Source of the DNA: Geminocystis herdmanii PCC 6308
GTDB taxonomy: Bacteria > Cyanobacteriota > Cyanobacteriia > Cyanobacteriales > Cyanobacteriaceae
Assembly (NCBI RefSeq): GCF_000332235.1
Contig: NZ_CM001775.1
Location: 2,855,770 to 2,919,769, forward strand
Length of the DNA stretch: 64,000 nt
Direction of reading: 5' to 3'
Positions 53,916 to 62,105 of this stretch are shown in pieces. Each line of letters opens with the position of its first letter. The first letter of the stretch is position 1. The notes below the pieces were generated by a model. It saw only the letters and a program-made list of their open reading frames with translations. It was not told the origin of the DNA and did no database searches. The position numbers and the translations under genes are program-made.

Positions 53916-55067
53916 CTAATATTTATTGCTCAAGTTAAGAATTTCCATCACGGCATTATTAATAATCTCTGCACTTTTTTCTATTTCTATCTCCGTGGTA
54001 AATTTACCTATGCCGATTCTCAACGCCCCCTCAATGGTTGTATCATCTAAATTCATCGCTCTTAAAACGTGAGAGGGGGAAAAAGTGGCACTACTACAAG
54101 CTGAACCCGTAGAAATGGCTAATTTATGCCTAATTCGGGCTATAATGGCACTATTGGGCATATTTGGTATTGATATATGTAAATTTCCTGCTAGGCGATT
54201 TTCTGTATCTCCATTGATGACTAAATCGGGAATTTTGGCTTGTAATAGTGATTGTAGATGATTTCTTTTGAGTTCGATCGAGCCTTCATCTTCTCTCATC
54301 TCTAGTTGTCGTAAATAACAAGCCTCTCCCAAACCCACTATCCCTGATACATTTAATGTACCCGATCGAATGCCCTTTTGATGTCCTCCCCCATAAATCA
54401 GAGGTTGTAAAGAAAAACCTTTTTTGATGACTAATGCACCGATACCCTTTGGGGCGTATAATTTATGACCAGAGATAGTTAAAAAAGTGATACCCCAATC
54501 CTCGAAGTTAACGGGAATTTTGCCCACTGCCTGAGAACCATCACACAGAAAAGGGATATGATATTTATGGGCAATCCCCCCTATTTTTTCGATGGGATAG
54601 ATATTGCCAATCTCATTATTTGCCCCCATGATACACAATAAATCTGCTCCGTGAGTGCATACTTTTTCAAGGTGATTTAAGTCAATTCTGCCCTTATTAT
54701 CTACCTTCAACCACACAATCTCCCCTAATCCCTTCTTTACCATTGCCTGACAAGTATCGATAACGGCTTTATGTTCGAGGGGTGAGATAATATAACGATG
54801 AGGATAAGGCTGGATTAATCCTTGAATAACTAAGTTAATGCTTTCCGTTGCGCCAGAGGTGAAAATTATTTCTTGAGGGGATGAGTTGATTAAATCCGCA
54901 ATCTGCTGTTGAGCTTTTTTTACTGCTTCTTGGGTTCGATCGCCAAAAACATGATCTATACTGCTACTATTGCCGAAGTTATGCACCATATAATCATATA
55001 CCTTATCAGCAACACGTCGATCGACGGGGGTTGTAGAGTGATAATCTAAGTAGATAGGATTAGACAT
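53916..55067 (-). CDS. Cysteine desulfurase (IscS/NifS/DndA type)
   Basis: The 383-residue PLP enzyme takes sulfur from cysteine as an enzyme persulfide. PIYLDYHSTTPVDRRVADKV is the N-terminal signature. The PLP lysine is Lys202 in TISGHKLYAPKG, and the catalytic loop ISTGSACSSATFSPSHVL has Cys324, the class I (IscS/NifS) form. It may serve general Fe-S or tRNA thiolation. It lies downstream of a DndC-like gene on the same strand, so a DndA-like role is possible. Its first 17 or so codons are duplicated at 55749-55801, beyond the vapBC genes. Confidence 0.92.
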   Translation of the reverse strand: MSNPIYLDYHSTTPVDRRVADKVYDYMVHNFGNSSSIDHVFGDRTQEAVKKAQQQIADLINSSPQEIIFTSGATESINLVIQGLIQPYPHRYIISPLEHKAVIDTCQAMVKKGLGEIVWLKVDNKGRIDLNHLEKVCTHGADLLCIMGANNEIGNIYPIEKIGGIAHKYHIPFLCDGSQAVGKIPVNFEDWGITFLTISGHKLYAPKGIGALVIKKGFSLQPLIYGGGHQKGIRSGTLNVSGIVGLGEACYLRQLEMREDEGSIELKRNHLQSLLQAKIPDLVINGDTENRLAGNLHISIPNMPNSAIIARIRHKLAISTGSACSSATFSPSHVLRAMNLDDTTIEGALRIGIGKFTTEIEIEKSAEIINNAVMEILNLSNKY

Positions 55068-55069
55068 TA
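55017..55069. repeat. Direct repeat flanking vapBC, native copy
   Basis: These 53 bases, the 5' end of the desulfurase gene and two bases upstream, recur at 55749-55801 with two differences. See the partner entry. Confidence 0.9.
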
Positions 55070-55118
55070 AGAATCTTAGTGTATAATATTTGTATATTTA
55101 GACATTTTACACAAGAAA

Positions 55119-55331
55119 ATGAGAACTAATATTGATCTTGATGATAGTTTACTAGAAGAAGCCTTCCGTTTAACTAATGTGAGAACGAAAAAAGAGTTAG
55201 TAAATATGGCTTTAAAAGAGTTAATTCGTAATCGAAAAAAACTGAATTTATTAGATTTAAGTGGAAAAATTGAATTTAGAGAAGACTATAATTATAAGGA
55301 GTTAAGAAATAACGAAAATGTATCTAATTGA
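55119..55331 (+). CDS. vapB: VapB-type antitoxin
   Basis: The 70-residue protein is a classical VapB: an N-terminal ribbon-helix-helix (MRTNIDLDDSLLEEAFRLTNVRTKKELVNMALKELI) that binds the operon promoter, then an acidic tail (DLSGKIEFREDY) that occupies the toxin active site. It overlaps vapC by 14 bases. The module sits between two direct repeats, suggesting insertion. Confidence 0.9.
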   Translation: MRTNIDLDDSLLEEAFRLTNVRTKKELVNMALKELIRNRKKLNLLDLSGKIEFREDYNYKELRNNENVSN

Positions 55332-55713
55332 TACTTCTGTTTTGGTTAATATTTTTCGAGATAAAACGGGAATTAAAAGAAAAAATTTAGAAAATATTAT
55401 TCAAGATAATCCTTTCTTTTTGAGTCATTTTATCCAAATGGAATTATTACAGGGTGCTAAAAACGAACAGGAATGGCAACTATTGGAAATTTATTTGGAT
55501 GATCAAGATTATCTTACAGAAAATAGTTCTATATTGATTAAATCAGCTCGTGTTTTCTATGATTTAAGACGTAAAGGTTTAACCGTTAGAAGTAGCATTG
55601 ATTGTTGCATTGCTCAACTAGCTATCAGTTATAATTTCATTTTAATTCATAATGATAAAGATTTTGAAACTATTAAAAAAGTAAGAAATTTACAAACTAT
55701 TATTTTAAATTGA
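55318..55713 (+). CDS. vapC: VapC toxin (PIN-domain RNase)
   Basis: The 131-residue PIN protein has all acidic active-site residues: LIDTSVLVNIFR (Asp5), MELLQGAKNEQEW (Glu), SSIDCCIAQLAI (Asp) and LIHNDKDFETI (Asp). It should cleave tRNA or rRNA when free of VapB. The paired gene order and overlap are typical. It appears intact. Confidence 0.92.
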   Translation: MYLIDTSVLVNIFRDKTGIKRKNLENIIQDNPFFLSHFIQMELLQGAKNEQEWQLLEIYLDDQDYLTENSSILIKSARVFYDLRRKGLTVRSSIDCCIAQLAISYNFILIHNDKDFETIKKVRNLQTIILN

Positions 55714-55748
55714 ACCTTCTTTTACTTCAATGATATTTTCTTTTGAGT

Positions 55749-55801
55749 TCGATCGACAGGGGTTGTAGAGTGATAATCTAGGTAGATAGGATTAGACATT
55801 T
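55749..55801. repeat. Direct repeat flanking vapBC, duplicated desulfurase 5' end
   Basis: The segment from TCGATCGACAGGGG to TAGACATT repeats 55017-55069 with two substitutions. On the minus strand it would read MSNPIYLDYHSTTPVDR, then leaves the gene. The 679 bp between the copies hold vapBC, so the module was inserted with duplication of its target or by recombination between short homologies. Confidence 0.9.
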
Positions 55802-55855
55802 TTCACGAAGTCAGTTAGTACAGAAATTTTAATAAGTAAAAAATGTTATTTGATC

Positions 55856-56197
55856 TTAAACTTTGTCTAAAATTAATAAGATTATTTGTTTAAGTTCATC
55901 TAATTTTTTTTGATTTAAAATATTCCAAATTATTTCGTAATCTAAGGAAAAATAAGTATGAGCAATAATATTTCTTAAACCAATAATATCTTTCCATTTT
56001 ATTTGTTCATATTCTTGCCTTATTTGAGGAGGAATATTTTTAGTAGCTTCTCCAATAATCATTAAATTATGAGTCACAGCATCTAATGTTTTTTCATCTT
56101 CTAATAATTGTGATTCTGTTAAATTTTTAGTATATAATTCAATTTTATTGATACTATTAAGAATATCACTTAGATAAAGTTTAAGGTTTCTCGACAT
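55856..56197 (-). CDS. hepT: HepT-like HEPN toxin (DUF86)
   Basis: The 113-residue HEPN RNase carries the catalytic R-x4-H as RNIIAH in GLRNIIAHTYFSLDY (about residues 74-88) and the GEATKNIP motif before it. In type VII systems HepT is an mRNA-cutting toxin silenced by AMPylation of the tyrosine near the active site, done by the partner MntA. The YF after the catalytic His provides such a tyrosine. It overlaps mntA by 17 bases. Confidence 0.9.
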   Translation of the reverse strand: MSRNLKLYLSDILNSINKIELYTKNLTESQLLEDEKTLDAVTHNLMIIGEATKNIPPQIRQEYEQIKWKDIIGLRNIIAHTYFSLDYEIIWNILNQKKLDELKQIILLILDKV

Positions 56198-56510
56198 AAA
56201 TCGCTTCGGCTAATACAGAATTTTTGATTATGGTTTTGATGGATTTAAAAGTGACTAAATCTACCGATTTATTAAATAATTCTTCAAGATAAAATTTTAA
56301 GTTCATATAACCATCTAATGTAGTAGAATGATTAAACTCTACCAAAAAATCTAAATCACTATTTTCTGTAGCTTCATTTCTAGCAGTTGAGCCAAATAGT
56401 GCTAAGGTTTTAATATCGTATTTAACGAAAAAGTTTTCTTGATTTTTTAAAGTTTGTAAAATAATTTCTTTTGTTAATGTTTGTTGTTTTTCAGTCAATA
56501 AATTATTCAT
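56181..56510 (-). CDS. mntA: MntA-like minimal nucleotidyltransferase antitoxin
   Basis: The 109-residue protein shows the minimal nucleotidyltransferase signature GSTARNEATENSDLDFLVEF (G-S-x10-D-x-D) with a further Asp in SVDLVTF, the three metal-binding acids. It should AMPylate and neutralise the HepT encoded directly after it. It is transcribed in the same direction as the BrxL-like gene 44 bases upstream, so it may ride on the defence operon. Confidence 0.9.
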   Translation of the reverse strand: MNNLLTEKQQTLTKEIILQTLKNQENFFVKYDIKTLALFGSTARNEATENSDLDFLVEFNHSTTLDGYMNLKFYLEELFNKSVDLVTFKSIKTIIKNSVLAEAIYVEKP

Positions 56511-56553
56511 AATTGATAGCTATAAAATATGTTAAAAAAATAAATATTTGTAA

Positions 56554-58008
56554 TTACATTACATCAACAATAATTTCTTTTTCATACTGTTTATATTCAT
56601 CATCAAGGTTATAAAGTAAACTATGAATTTGCTGACGTAAAAAACGAGCTGGTTTTAAACAATTAAATAAATATTCTTCCTCTGTTAAATTCAAACTAGG
56701 ATAAAATAGTTTTAGAAAACCTGATGCACTTTTCAAGAGATAAATTTGATCTCTACCTGAAACATTAGAGATAAATCTAGTATGAGATTGAGCATAGTGA
56801 TAAAAACGATTATCCTTTCTTAAATTAAATAAAACCTCTCCAAAAAAGTCTGTTTTTAAACCTATTTGAGTCGCCCTCATATTTAGTTGAAATTTAGGAA
56901 TTTTCCAACCGGGTATAATACCCATAAATCGATCGAGTAAAGCAGTTTCTGAGAAAAATTTAGGAAGATTTTTGATTAAATTATCTTCATTTTTTGGACG
57001 TTGATATGCGTCTAATTCAATATTAGCTAATAACACCAAAGAGCAATCACTATTAATATCAGCAAACCCCGATCGATTATAGCGCCCATTAGCCAAATAG
57101 GTTTTTAAAGGTCCAATAATTTCATCTGGATTATCAAAAGTTAAACTTTGCACCTCATCTAAAACAGCAACATCATAAGTGCCTAATAAGCCAATTTCTC
57201 CTGTTTTACCATTGAAAAATAATCTTGGGGCAGTGATTTTTCCTCCGCTAATAACCTTTACTTTACTATTAACATTTTCATAGAAAAAACTTTTTCCCGT
57301 GCCTTTCGGTGCTAATTCCATCACATGATAATTTGATTCTACTAATGGTAATAATCGGCTTAAAATCCAAATTTTTGACTCATCATTATAGGCAGAATCT
57401 TCAGGGTTTAATCCCATAGAACATAATAACAAATCTCGCCATTGTTCAAAAGTGAATTTTTCTCGACATTTTCCATAGTCTTTAATATTTACTTCTGAAG
57501 TTTGAAAAGGATCAAATTCACACACATTAACATTATATTTTCCCCTTTCATTGATAGCATAATTAAGGGTAATTTTTCCCCATATTCCTCTACCTAATAA
57601 CAACGGATTTTGTTCAATAATATGAGGCTCAATATCACATTCAGGGAGATTTAAAACAGGAATACTGGCTAGAGGTATTTGTTTTTCTTCCGATGGTTTT
57701 TCTAGTGGCACTCTTACTTGTAATAAAGCAATTAACTTTTTCTCTTCTCCCTGTTGCACTTGATATTTTATCCTTTCTTTATCATCTTTTCTGGGAAAGG
57801 CTTTCATCACCATATTATTAACTTTTTCATGTTCCAATGTACTTAAATTACCAATACCGGGTACAATTTTATCTAATAGCCATTCAGCAACAAAACTAGG
57901 CACTCCTGATTCAGTTAAGCCACTAGATGGAAGTCTTTTTTTGTCAATAGATAAGTTAGAAAATACTTGAGTTACTAAGTCGTTATTGTAGAAGTTTAAT
58001 TCATTCAT
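56554..58008 (-). CDS. BrxL/Lon-like AAA+ ATPase
   Basis: The 484-residue protein resembles BrxL and the TIGR02688-type Lon-like proteins: LTESGVPSFVAEWLLDKI near the N-terminus, Walker A APKGTGKSF (233-241), then KVKVISGGKITAPRLFFNGKTGEIGLLGTYDVAVLDEVQ with Walker B at 279-286. DEIIGPLKTYLANGRYNRSG and SLVLLANIELDA (sensor) follow. Full-length BrxL of BREX is longer and carries a Lon protease-like C-terminus; here the protein ends after the AAA+ region. BrxL oligomers bind DNA. It sits directly after a DGQHR protein gene in an apparent operon. Confidence 0.8.
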   Translation of the reverse strand: MNELNFYNNDLVTQVFSNLSIDKKRLPSSGLTESGVPSFVAEWLLDKIVPGIGNLSTLEHEKVNNMVMKAFPRKDDKERIKYQVQQGEEKKLIALLQVRVPLEKPSEEKQIPLASIPVLNLPECDIEPHIIEQNPLLLGRGIWGKITLNYAINERGKYNVNVCEFDPFQTSEVNIKDYGKCREKFTFEQWRDLLLCSMGLNPEDSAYNDESKIWILSRLLPLVESNYHVMELAPKGTGKSFFYENVNSKVKVISGGKITAPRLFFNGKTGEIGLLGTYDVAVLDEVQSLTFDNPDEIIGPLKTYLANGRYNRSGFADINSDCSLVLLANIELDAYQRPKNEDNLIKNLPKFFSETALLDRFMGIIPGWKIPKFQLNMRATQIGLKTDFFGEVLFNLRKDNRFYHYAQSHTRFISNVSGRDQIYLLKSASGFLKLFYPSLNLTEEEYLFNCLKPARFLRQQIHSLLYNLDDEYKQYEKEIIVDVM

Positions 58009-58074
58009 AATGTTTTATTAGTAAAAATATCAGTTTGGTTAAATCAATCATTAAATAAACTTTATTTAAGTTTT

Positions 58075-58105
58075 GTTGGGTTACTATGAGTGCTAACCCA
58101 ACCTA
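58075..58105. repeat. GTTGGGTTA...TAACCCAAC hairpin repeat
   Basis: TTGGGTTA and TAACCCAA flank a short loop in the 140-base gap between the DGQHR and BrxL-like genes. The same unit occurs at 1494-1518, 63300-63324 and, decayed, 3894-3925. It may weaken transcription between the two genes. Confidence 0.65.
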
Positions 58106-58148
58106 CAAATTAGTAAGCCTTTTAAGGCTTATTATTATCAAGATAAAT

Positions 58149-60512
58149 TTAGGTTAAAAATTCTTGAATATCTCCCGCTATTCCGCTAGTAAATTTTAAG
58201 TTATTATTGATAATGTTTAACCTTTCTAATAGCTTATTTTTATTACTAAATTCTCCTAAACTTGCTTTAATATTTTCTCTAGCTAATAATTGAATTTCCG
58301 TTTGTTTTTCTTTAATAAAATTATTAATACGATTGTCTATTTCTTCTTTTGATAAATTTTGGGTTTCAAGTTTAACTTTATTTAATTCTATTTGATTTTT
58401 AAATTCTTTTGAGTTAATAACACTATTAATTCCTTTATCAATATATTCTTGTCTTAATTGTAAAATTGAGTTAATTATAGTCGGTAAATTGTCGATATAT
58501 TTTTGAGCTAAATCTTGATTTTCTGATTGATTTAAAACATCTAATAAGCCTTGATAACTATATTTACAATGGACAATTTCTAAAATAGCATAACGGAAAA
58601 ATACCCATTGACTTTCATTTAATTCTTTAATATGTAAATTTAATAATCCTCTTAATCCTAATTCGCTAGGAGTAAAAATATTGACTCTTGATTCAGTGAT
58701 AAAGCCTGTTAATTTTTGATGTAAAGTATCTGATGATGAAGAAAAATATTTGTTTAAGGCGTTTAAATATAAGTTAGCAATAAATTTAGTTATTCTCAAT
58801 CTTTCTTCATAAGGTGTGTAGGGATTATCTTTAATGATTAACTCAACAATGGAGTGAATTGTCATGGGATAACCTAATTGAAATGCCTGAGTAGAAATGG
58901 CATCTAAAATTGATTTTGCTTTTGCTATTAATTCTTTTTTCTCTTTTTCACTATTATTACTTAAAAATCTTGTGTCATCTATATTAAATAGTTTACAAGC
59001 AGTGATATATTTTATTTTTTCTTCCCAAGTTTTGACGGCATCTAAGGTATTTTTAGCATCTTTTAATTGATAGGTTAAATAGTCACTAATAGTTTTTCCT
59101 TCTTCTTGAGACTTATTTATTTTATCTGTTAAACGATGAACATGATCTTCAAATATAGCTTGAACTGCGCTACCTTCAAATAATAAATTAAATGATTTTA
59201 TGTGAATTTCTTCTGTTTTTAATAATGGGCTTTGCAACTGATTATAAACTTCTCGCATCGCCTGATTATAAACGGCAAAAGGAATAAATTTATCAAATAA
59301 AGGTAAAATAACAACATCGGTTAAATTGCCTAATAAATTAACGGCTAATTGTACTTGTTGTAAAGGGTGATATTTTCCTGAAAATCGATCGAAATAATTC
59401 CATTTTTCTGCTAATTCTGTACCTTTTAATAAATCTTGACAACGCTCTTTATTTTTGGTGCGACGATTATGGGTAATATCTTTACCAGATTCTATCAGAT
59501 TAAAAGCATCTTTCATGCCGAAACTGATGGCACAATGAATTTTAAACAACGCCACTGCTGTACAATACTCTAATTGCCCTGTAACTACTTCACTTTTACG
59601 GGTATCCGCATCGGAAAGACTATCACCAAAGGCAAAGGAATAAATACGCGCTAGGGAGGCATTCTCTTCTCCTCTGTCTTTCAACTGGGATAGGGTATTA
59701 CGCATCATACGCGCGGCTAAATCCTCATCATCTAATAATAATTCTCTTGATGGGCTAATGCGTTTTGCATTTTTATTGACTACGACAAAGATTTCTCGAC
59801 AGACGCTTTTTAAGTCAATGCCTTTTTCTTTGAAAGTGTGATTATTTTCGTGTAAATCGGGAAAAAAGACGATACAAACGGGTAATTCGAGGTTTTTTAT
59901 CTGATTTTGGTTTACTTGTAAATGATTATAGTAAGAGGCATATTTATTATCCCCCCATTTTTGATTAATGGTGCGATGTAGTGCCAAAATTGCCATTGCC
60001 CGATGTTGCCCATCAACTATAATTAAAGCACTTTGTTTTTGATTATATTTTAAGACTCCTAAAGGGGTTAATTCTCCGTCTAAGGTGTGTTTTTCAAATT
60101 CAAATAAGTTGCCAAAACTGATGGATGTATCGGTGTGATTTGTAAGGGGAGGATAGTAGGGTAAGATACCTGATTTTTCAATTCTTTTTGGTGCTAAAAC
60201 TGCTAAAATTGGGGGGAAAAAACGAGCATTTGAGCCACTTTCACCAAGTAAATAGGGAATTAAATCATTGGCTACCCTAGAATCGTCTAAGTCTCTTTGC
60301 AATAATTCATCAAAGGTTAATTCATCTATTTTAAAAATTTCTCGCCAAGGAATCATCTGATCTGCTAAAGTATTTTCCCAAGTATTTTCTGCACCCGGCT
60401 TCATTTTTGTTAGTAAATATTGGGCAGTAATTTTTTTATCTTCTGACTCTATGGTAAATTCTCCATAAGTGCCGTAAATGGGTTGTTTTTGCACACCAAA
60501 GTTTAAATTCAT
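58149..60512 (-). CDS. DGQHR-domain protein (DndB-like)
   Basis: The 787-residue protein carries VDGQHRAMAILAL with Asp-Gly-Gln-His-Arg at residues 167-171, the signature of DndB and related ParB-like NTP-binding domains. Conserved ICIVFFPDLH-like and REIFVVVNKNAKRISPSRELLLDDEDLAARMMR blocks follow, as in other DGQHR proteins. The C-terminal 400 residues are helical, with no recognised domain, making it roughly twice the size of DndB. DndB regulates phosphorothioation genes; DGQHR proteins also occur in other defence islands. A DndC-like gene lies upstream. Confidence 0.8.
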   Translation of the reverse strand: MNLNFGVQKQPIYGTYGEFTIESEDKKITAQYLLTKMKPGAENTWENTLADQMIPWREIFKIDELTFDELLQRDLDDSRVANDLIPYLLGESGSNARFFPPILAVLAPKRIEKSGILPYYPPLTNHTDTSISFGNLFEFEKHTLDGELTPLGVLKYNQKQSALIIVDGQHRAMAILALHRTINQKWGDNKYASYYNHLQVNQNQIKNLELPVCIVFFPDLHENNHTFKEKGIDLKSVCREIFVVVNKNAKRISPSRELLLDDEDLAARMMRNTLSQLKDRGEENASLARIYSFAFGDSLSDADTRKSEVVTGQLEYCTAVALFKIHCAISFGMKDAFNLIESGKDITHNRRTKNKERCQDLLKGTELAEKWNYFDRFSGKYHPLQQVQLAVNLLGNLTDVVILPLFDKFIPFAVYNQAMREVYNQLQSPLLKTEEIHIKSFNLLFEGSAVQAIFEDHVHRLTDKINKSQEEGKTISDYLTYQLKDAKNTLDAVKTWEEKIKYITACKLFNIDDTRFLSNNSEKEKKELIAKAKSILDAISTQAFQLGYPMTIHSIVELIIKDNPYTPYEERLRITKFIANLYLNALNKYFSSSSDTLHQKLTGFITESRVNIFTPSELGLRGLLNLHIKELNESQWVFFRYAILEIVHCKYSYQGLLDVLNQSENQDLAQKYIDNLPTIINSILQLRQEYIDKGINSVINSKEFKNQIELNKVKLETQNLSKEEIDNRINNFIKEKQTEIQLLARENIKASLGEFSNKNKLLERLNIINNNLKFTSGIAGDIQEFLT

Positions 60513-60584
60513 AGTTTTTATTTCTCTATATTTTATAATAATGAAAGGTTCGATCGAGTTTTGATAAAATAGGTAAAATTTGAT

Positions 60585-60926
60585 TCAATTTCTTAATAAA
60601 TAAATAGTTTGAGCGGTAGTTAGAATTTCTTTGCTACGAATCCAGTTATCATTATCATTAAGAGAATCTTTAATAGCAATATCTACGGGATAATTAAGTA
60701 AGGATTCTAATTGAGATTTAAGTTTAGAAATTGTTAATAAACCTTGAGGAGTATTAGGTTGAAAAGAGATGAGAAAATCAACATCACTTTCGTTGTTAAA
60801 ATCATCCCTTAAAACTGAGCCAAATAAAGCCATTTCTTTGATATTCCATTGTTGACAAATATCAAAAATTTGATTAAGAGAAATTTGTAAACGTTTCTCA
60901 ATTTCAGTCTTAGATAGTAATAACAT
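60585..60926 (-). CDS. Orphan MntA-like minimal nucleotidyltransferase
   Basis: The 113-residue protein has GSVLRDDFNNESDVDFLISF (G-S-x10-D-x-D) and a third Asp in YPVDIAIKD. It starts with a basic helix (SKTEIEKRLQISLNQIFDICQQW). Usually a HepT gene follows, but the next gene is the DGQHR protein 72 bases away. It may be a remnant of an HepT/MntA pair or a component of the island; the position between the two main genes favours a look at the second option. Confidence 0.8.
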   Translation of the reverse strand: MLLLSKTEIEKRLQISLNQIFDICQQWNIKEMALFGSVLRDDFNNESDVDFLISFQPNTPQGLLTISKLKSQLESLLNYPVDIAIKDSLNDNDNWIRSKEILTTAQTIYLLRN

Positions 60927-61046
60927 AATTCCCCTTTAAAATTATAATTTACTCATTTAAATATCCCTGATACTAGATTCTTCTATACATTCTGATAATG
61001 GTGTTTTTCCTCCTTCTTTTATCGATTCAATCATGTTAGGAAGGGT

Positions 61047-61847
61047 TTACAAATTACAAACTAAACAAGGTAAAGTCGAATCATCGTCATCTAACACCGA
61101 CTCTAAAGCCTCTGCTAAAGGGCGATTCGGGGCTTTTTTCTGCTCTCGTGCGATCGAACGTTCATGATGTGCTATGATTTCGTCTTTACGCTCTAATAAT
61201 TCCAAGAGGGTTTCACCCTGATTCCAAGTATAGGTGCGCCCATCTCGATGATTAGACTCGTATTCAACGGCTTTTGCAAACAAATCAGGATGATTCTCCG
61301 CCAACATCACCCATTCATACTTACGTTGAAAGAAACAGAAAAAACAACCAGAGCGACTGCGCCATTTATAATATTCAGGTAAACCAATACCGCTTTCTTC
61401 TAAAAGTTGCAGAATGTCAGTTTTAACTAAACCCCTCTCTTTGAAGGGAAAAACGGGTTTAATATTCGGTTTCGTAGAGATGTAACCCTCCCTATTTTCA
61501 TCGGCACGAATGCCAATATAGCTGATAGCTTCATCATCGCCGACAAATTCCTCAAAAGGCTTAATCTTCATTTTAACCGTACACCAGCGCATCTGCGGAG
61601 ACGGTAATAAACCATCATGAATCGCCAACCAATGATCAAAACCCCGATTTTCGCTAAGATAATGTATCTTAATGCCTAAACGAGCTTGAATTCGATCGAG
61701 GTAATCGTAAGTTTCCTGTAGCTCCTTGTGTGTATCACAAAAAAAATACTCCATGTCGGGAATTTCTTTGTGTAGCAAAATTGCTAAAGCGGTAGAATCT
61801 TTACCACCACTTAATCCTAAAACGTGCCTGACTCTTTTTTCAGTCAT
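61047..61847 (-). CDS. DndC-like PAPS-reductase-family protein
   Basis: The 266-residue protein belongs to the ATP-pyrophosphatase/PAPS reductase superfamily. The PPi-loop is LSGGKDST (residues 12-19), followed by FFCDTHKELQETYDYLD, WCTVKMKIKPFEEF, a GIRADENREGY stretch and SGCFFCFFQRKYEW. Cysteines in WCTVK and SGCFFC resemble the Fe-S or catalytic cysteines of DndC-type sulfur-incorporation proteins. Family members use ATP to activate a substrate for sulfur transfer. It is much shorter than DndC (about 500), so a different target is possible. A 25-codon frame (60957-61034) lies between it and the nucleotidyltransferase gene. Confidence 0.8.
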   Translation of the reverse strand: MTEKRVRHVLGLSGGKDSTALAILLHKEIPDMEYFFCDTHKELQETYDYLDRIQARLGIKIHYLSENRGFDHWLAIHDGLLPSPQMRWCTVKMKIKPFEEFVGDDEAISYIGIRADENREGYISTKPNIKPVFPFKERGLVKTDILQLLEESGIGLPEYYKWRSRSGCFFCFFQRKYEWVMLAENHPDLFAKAVEYESNHRDGRTYTWNQGETLLELLERKDEIIAHHERSIAREQKKAPNRPLAEALESVLDDDDSTLPCLVCNL

Positions 61848-62105
61848 GAAAGATAATTGAACTGATTATTAATTTCACATATTTATAATCATAACAGAGG
61901 AATAAGTAATCCAGTTGGGGATAAAAATATTTTTTTCAAATTATATCTTGATAACAAAATGTTAAGACACCCTTGTATCTTTGCGAACTTTGTGTATTTA
62001 TGTGAGAAAATTAATCTAAAATTATCAGATTTTAAATGTTTAAATTTAGATAATCACTCATTCCCGACTCAGCTAATTCCCTATCTTTTTGACAATTTTA
62101 CTATT

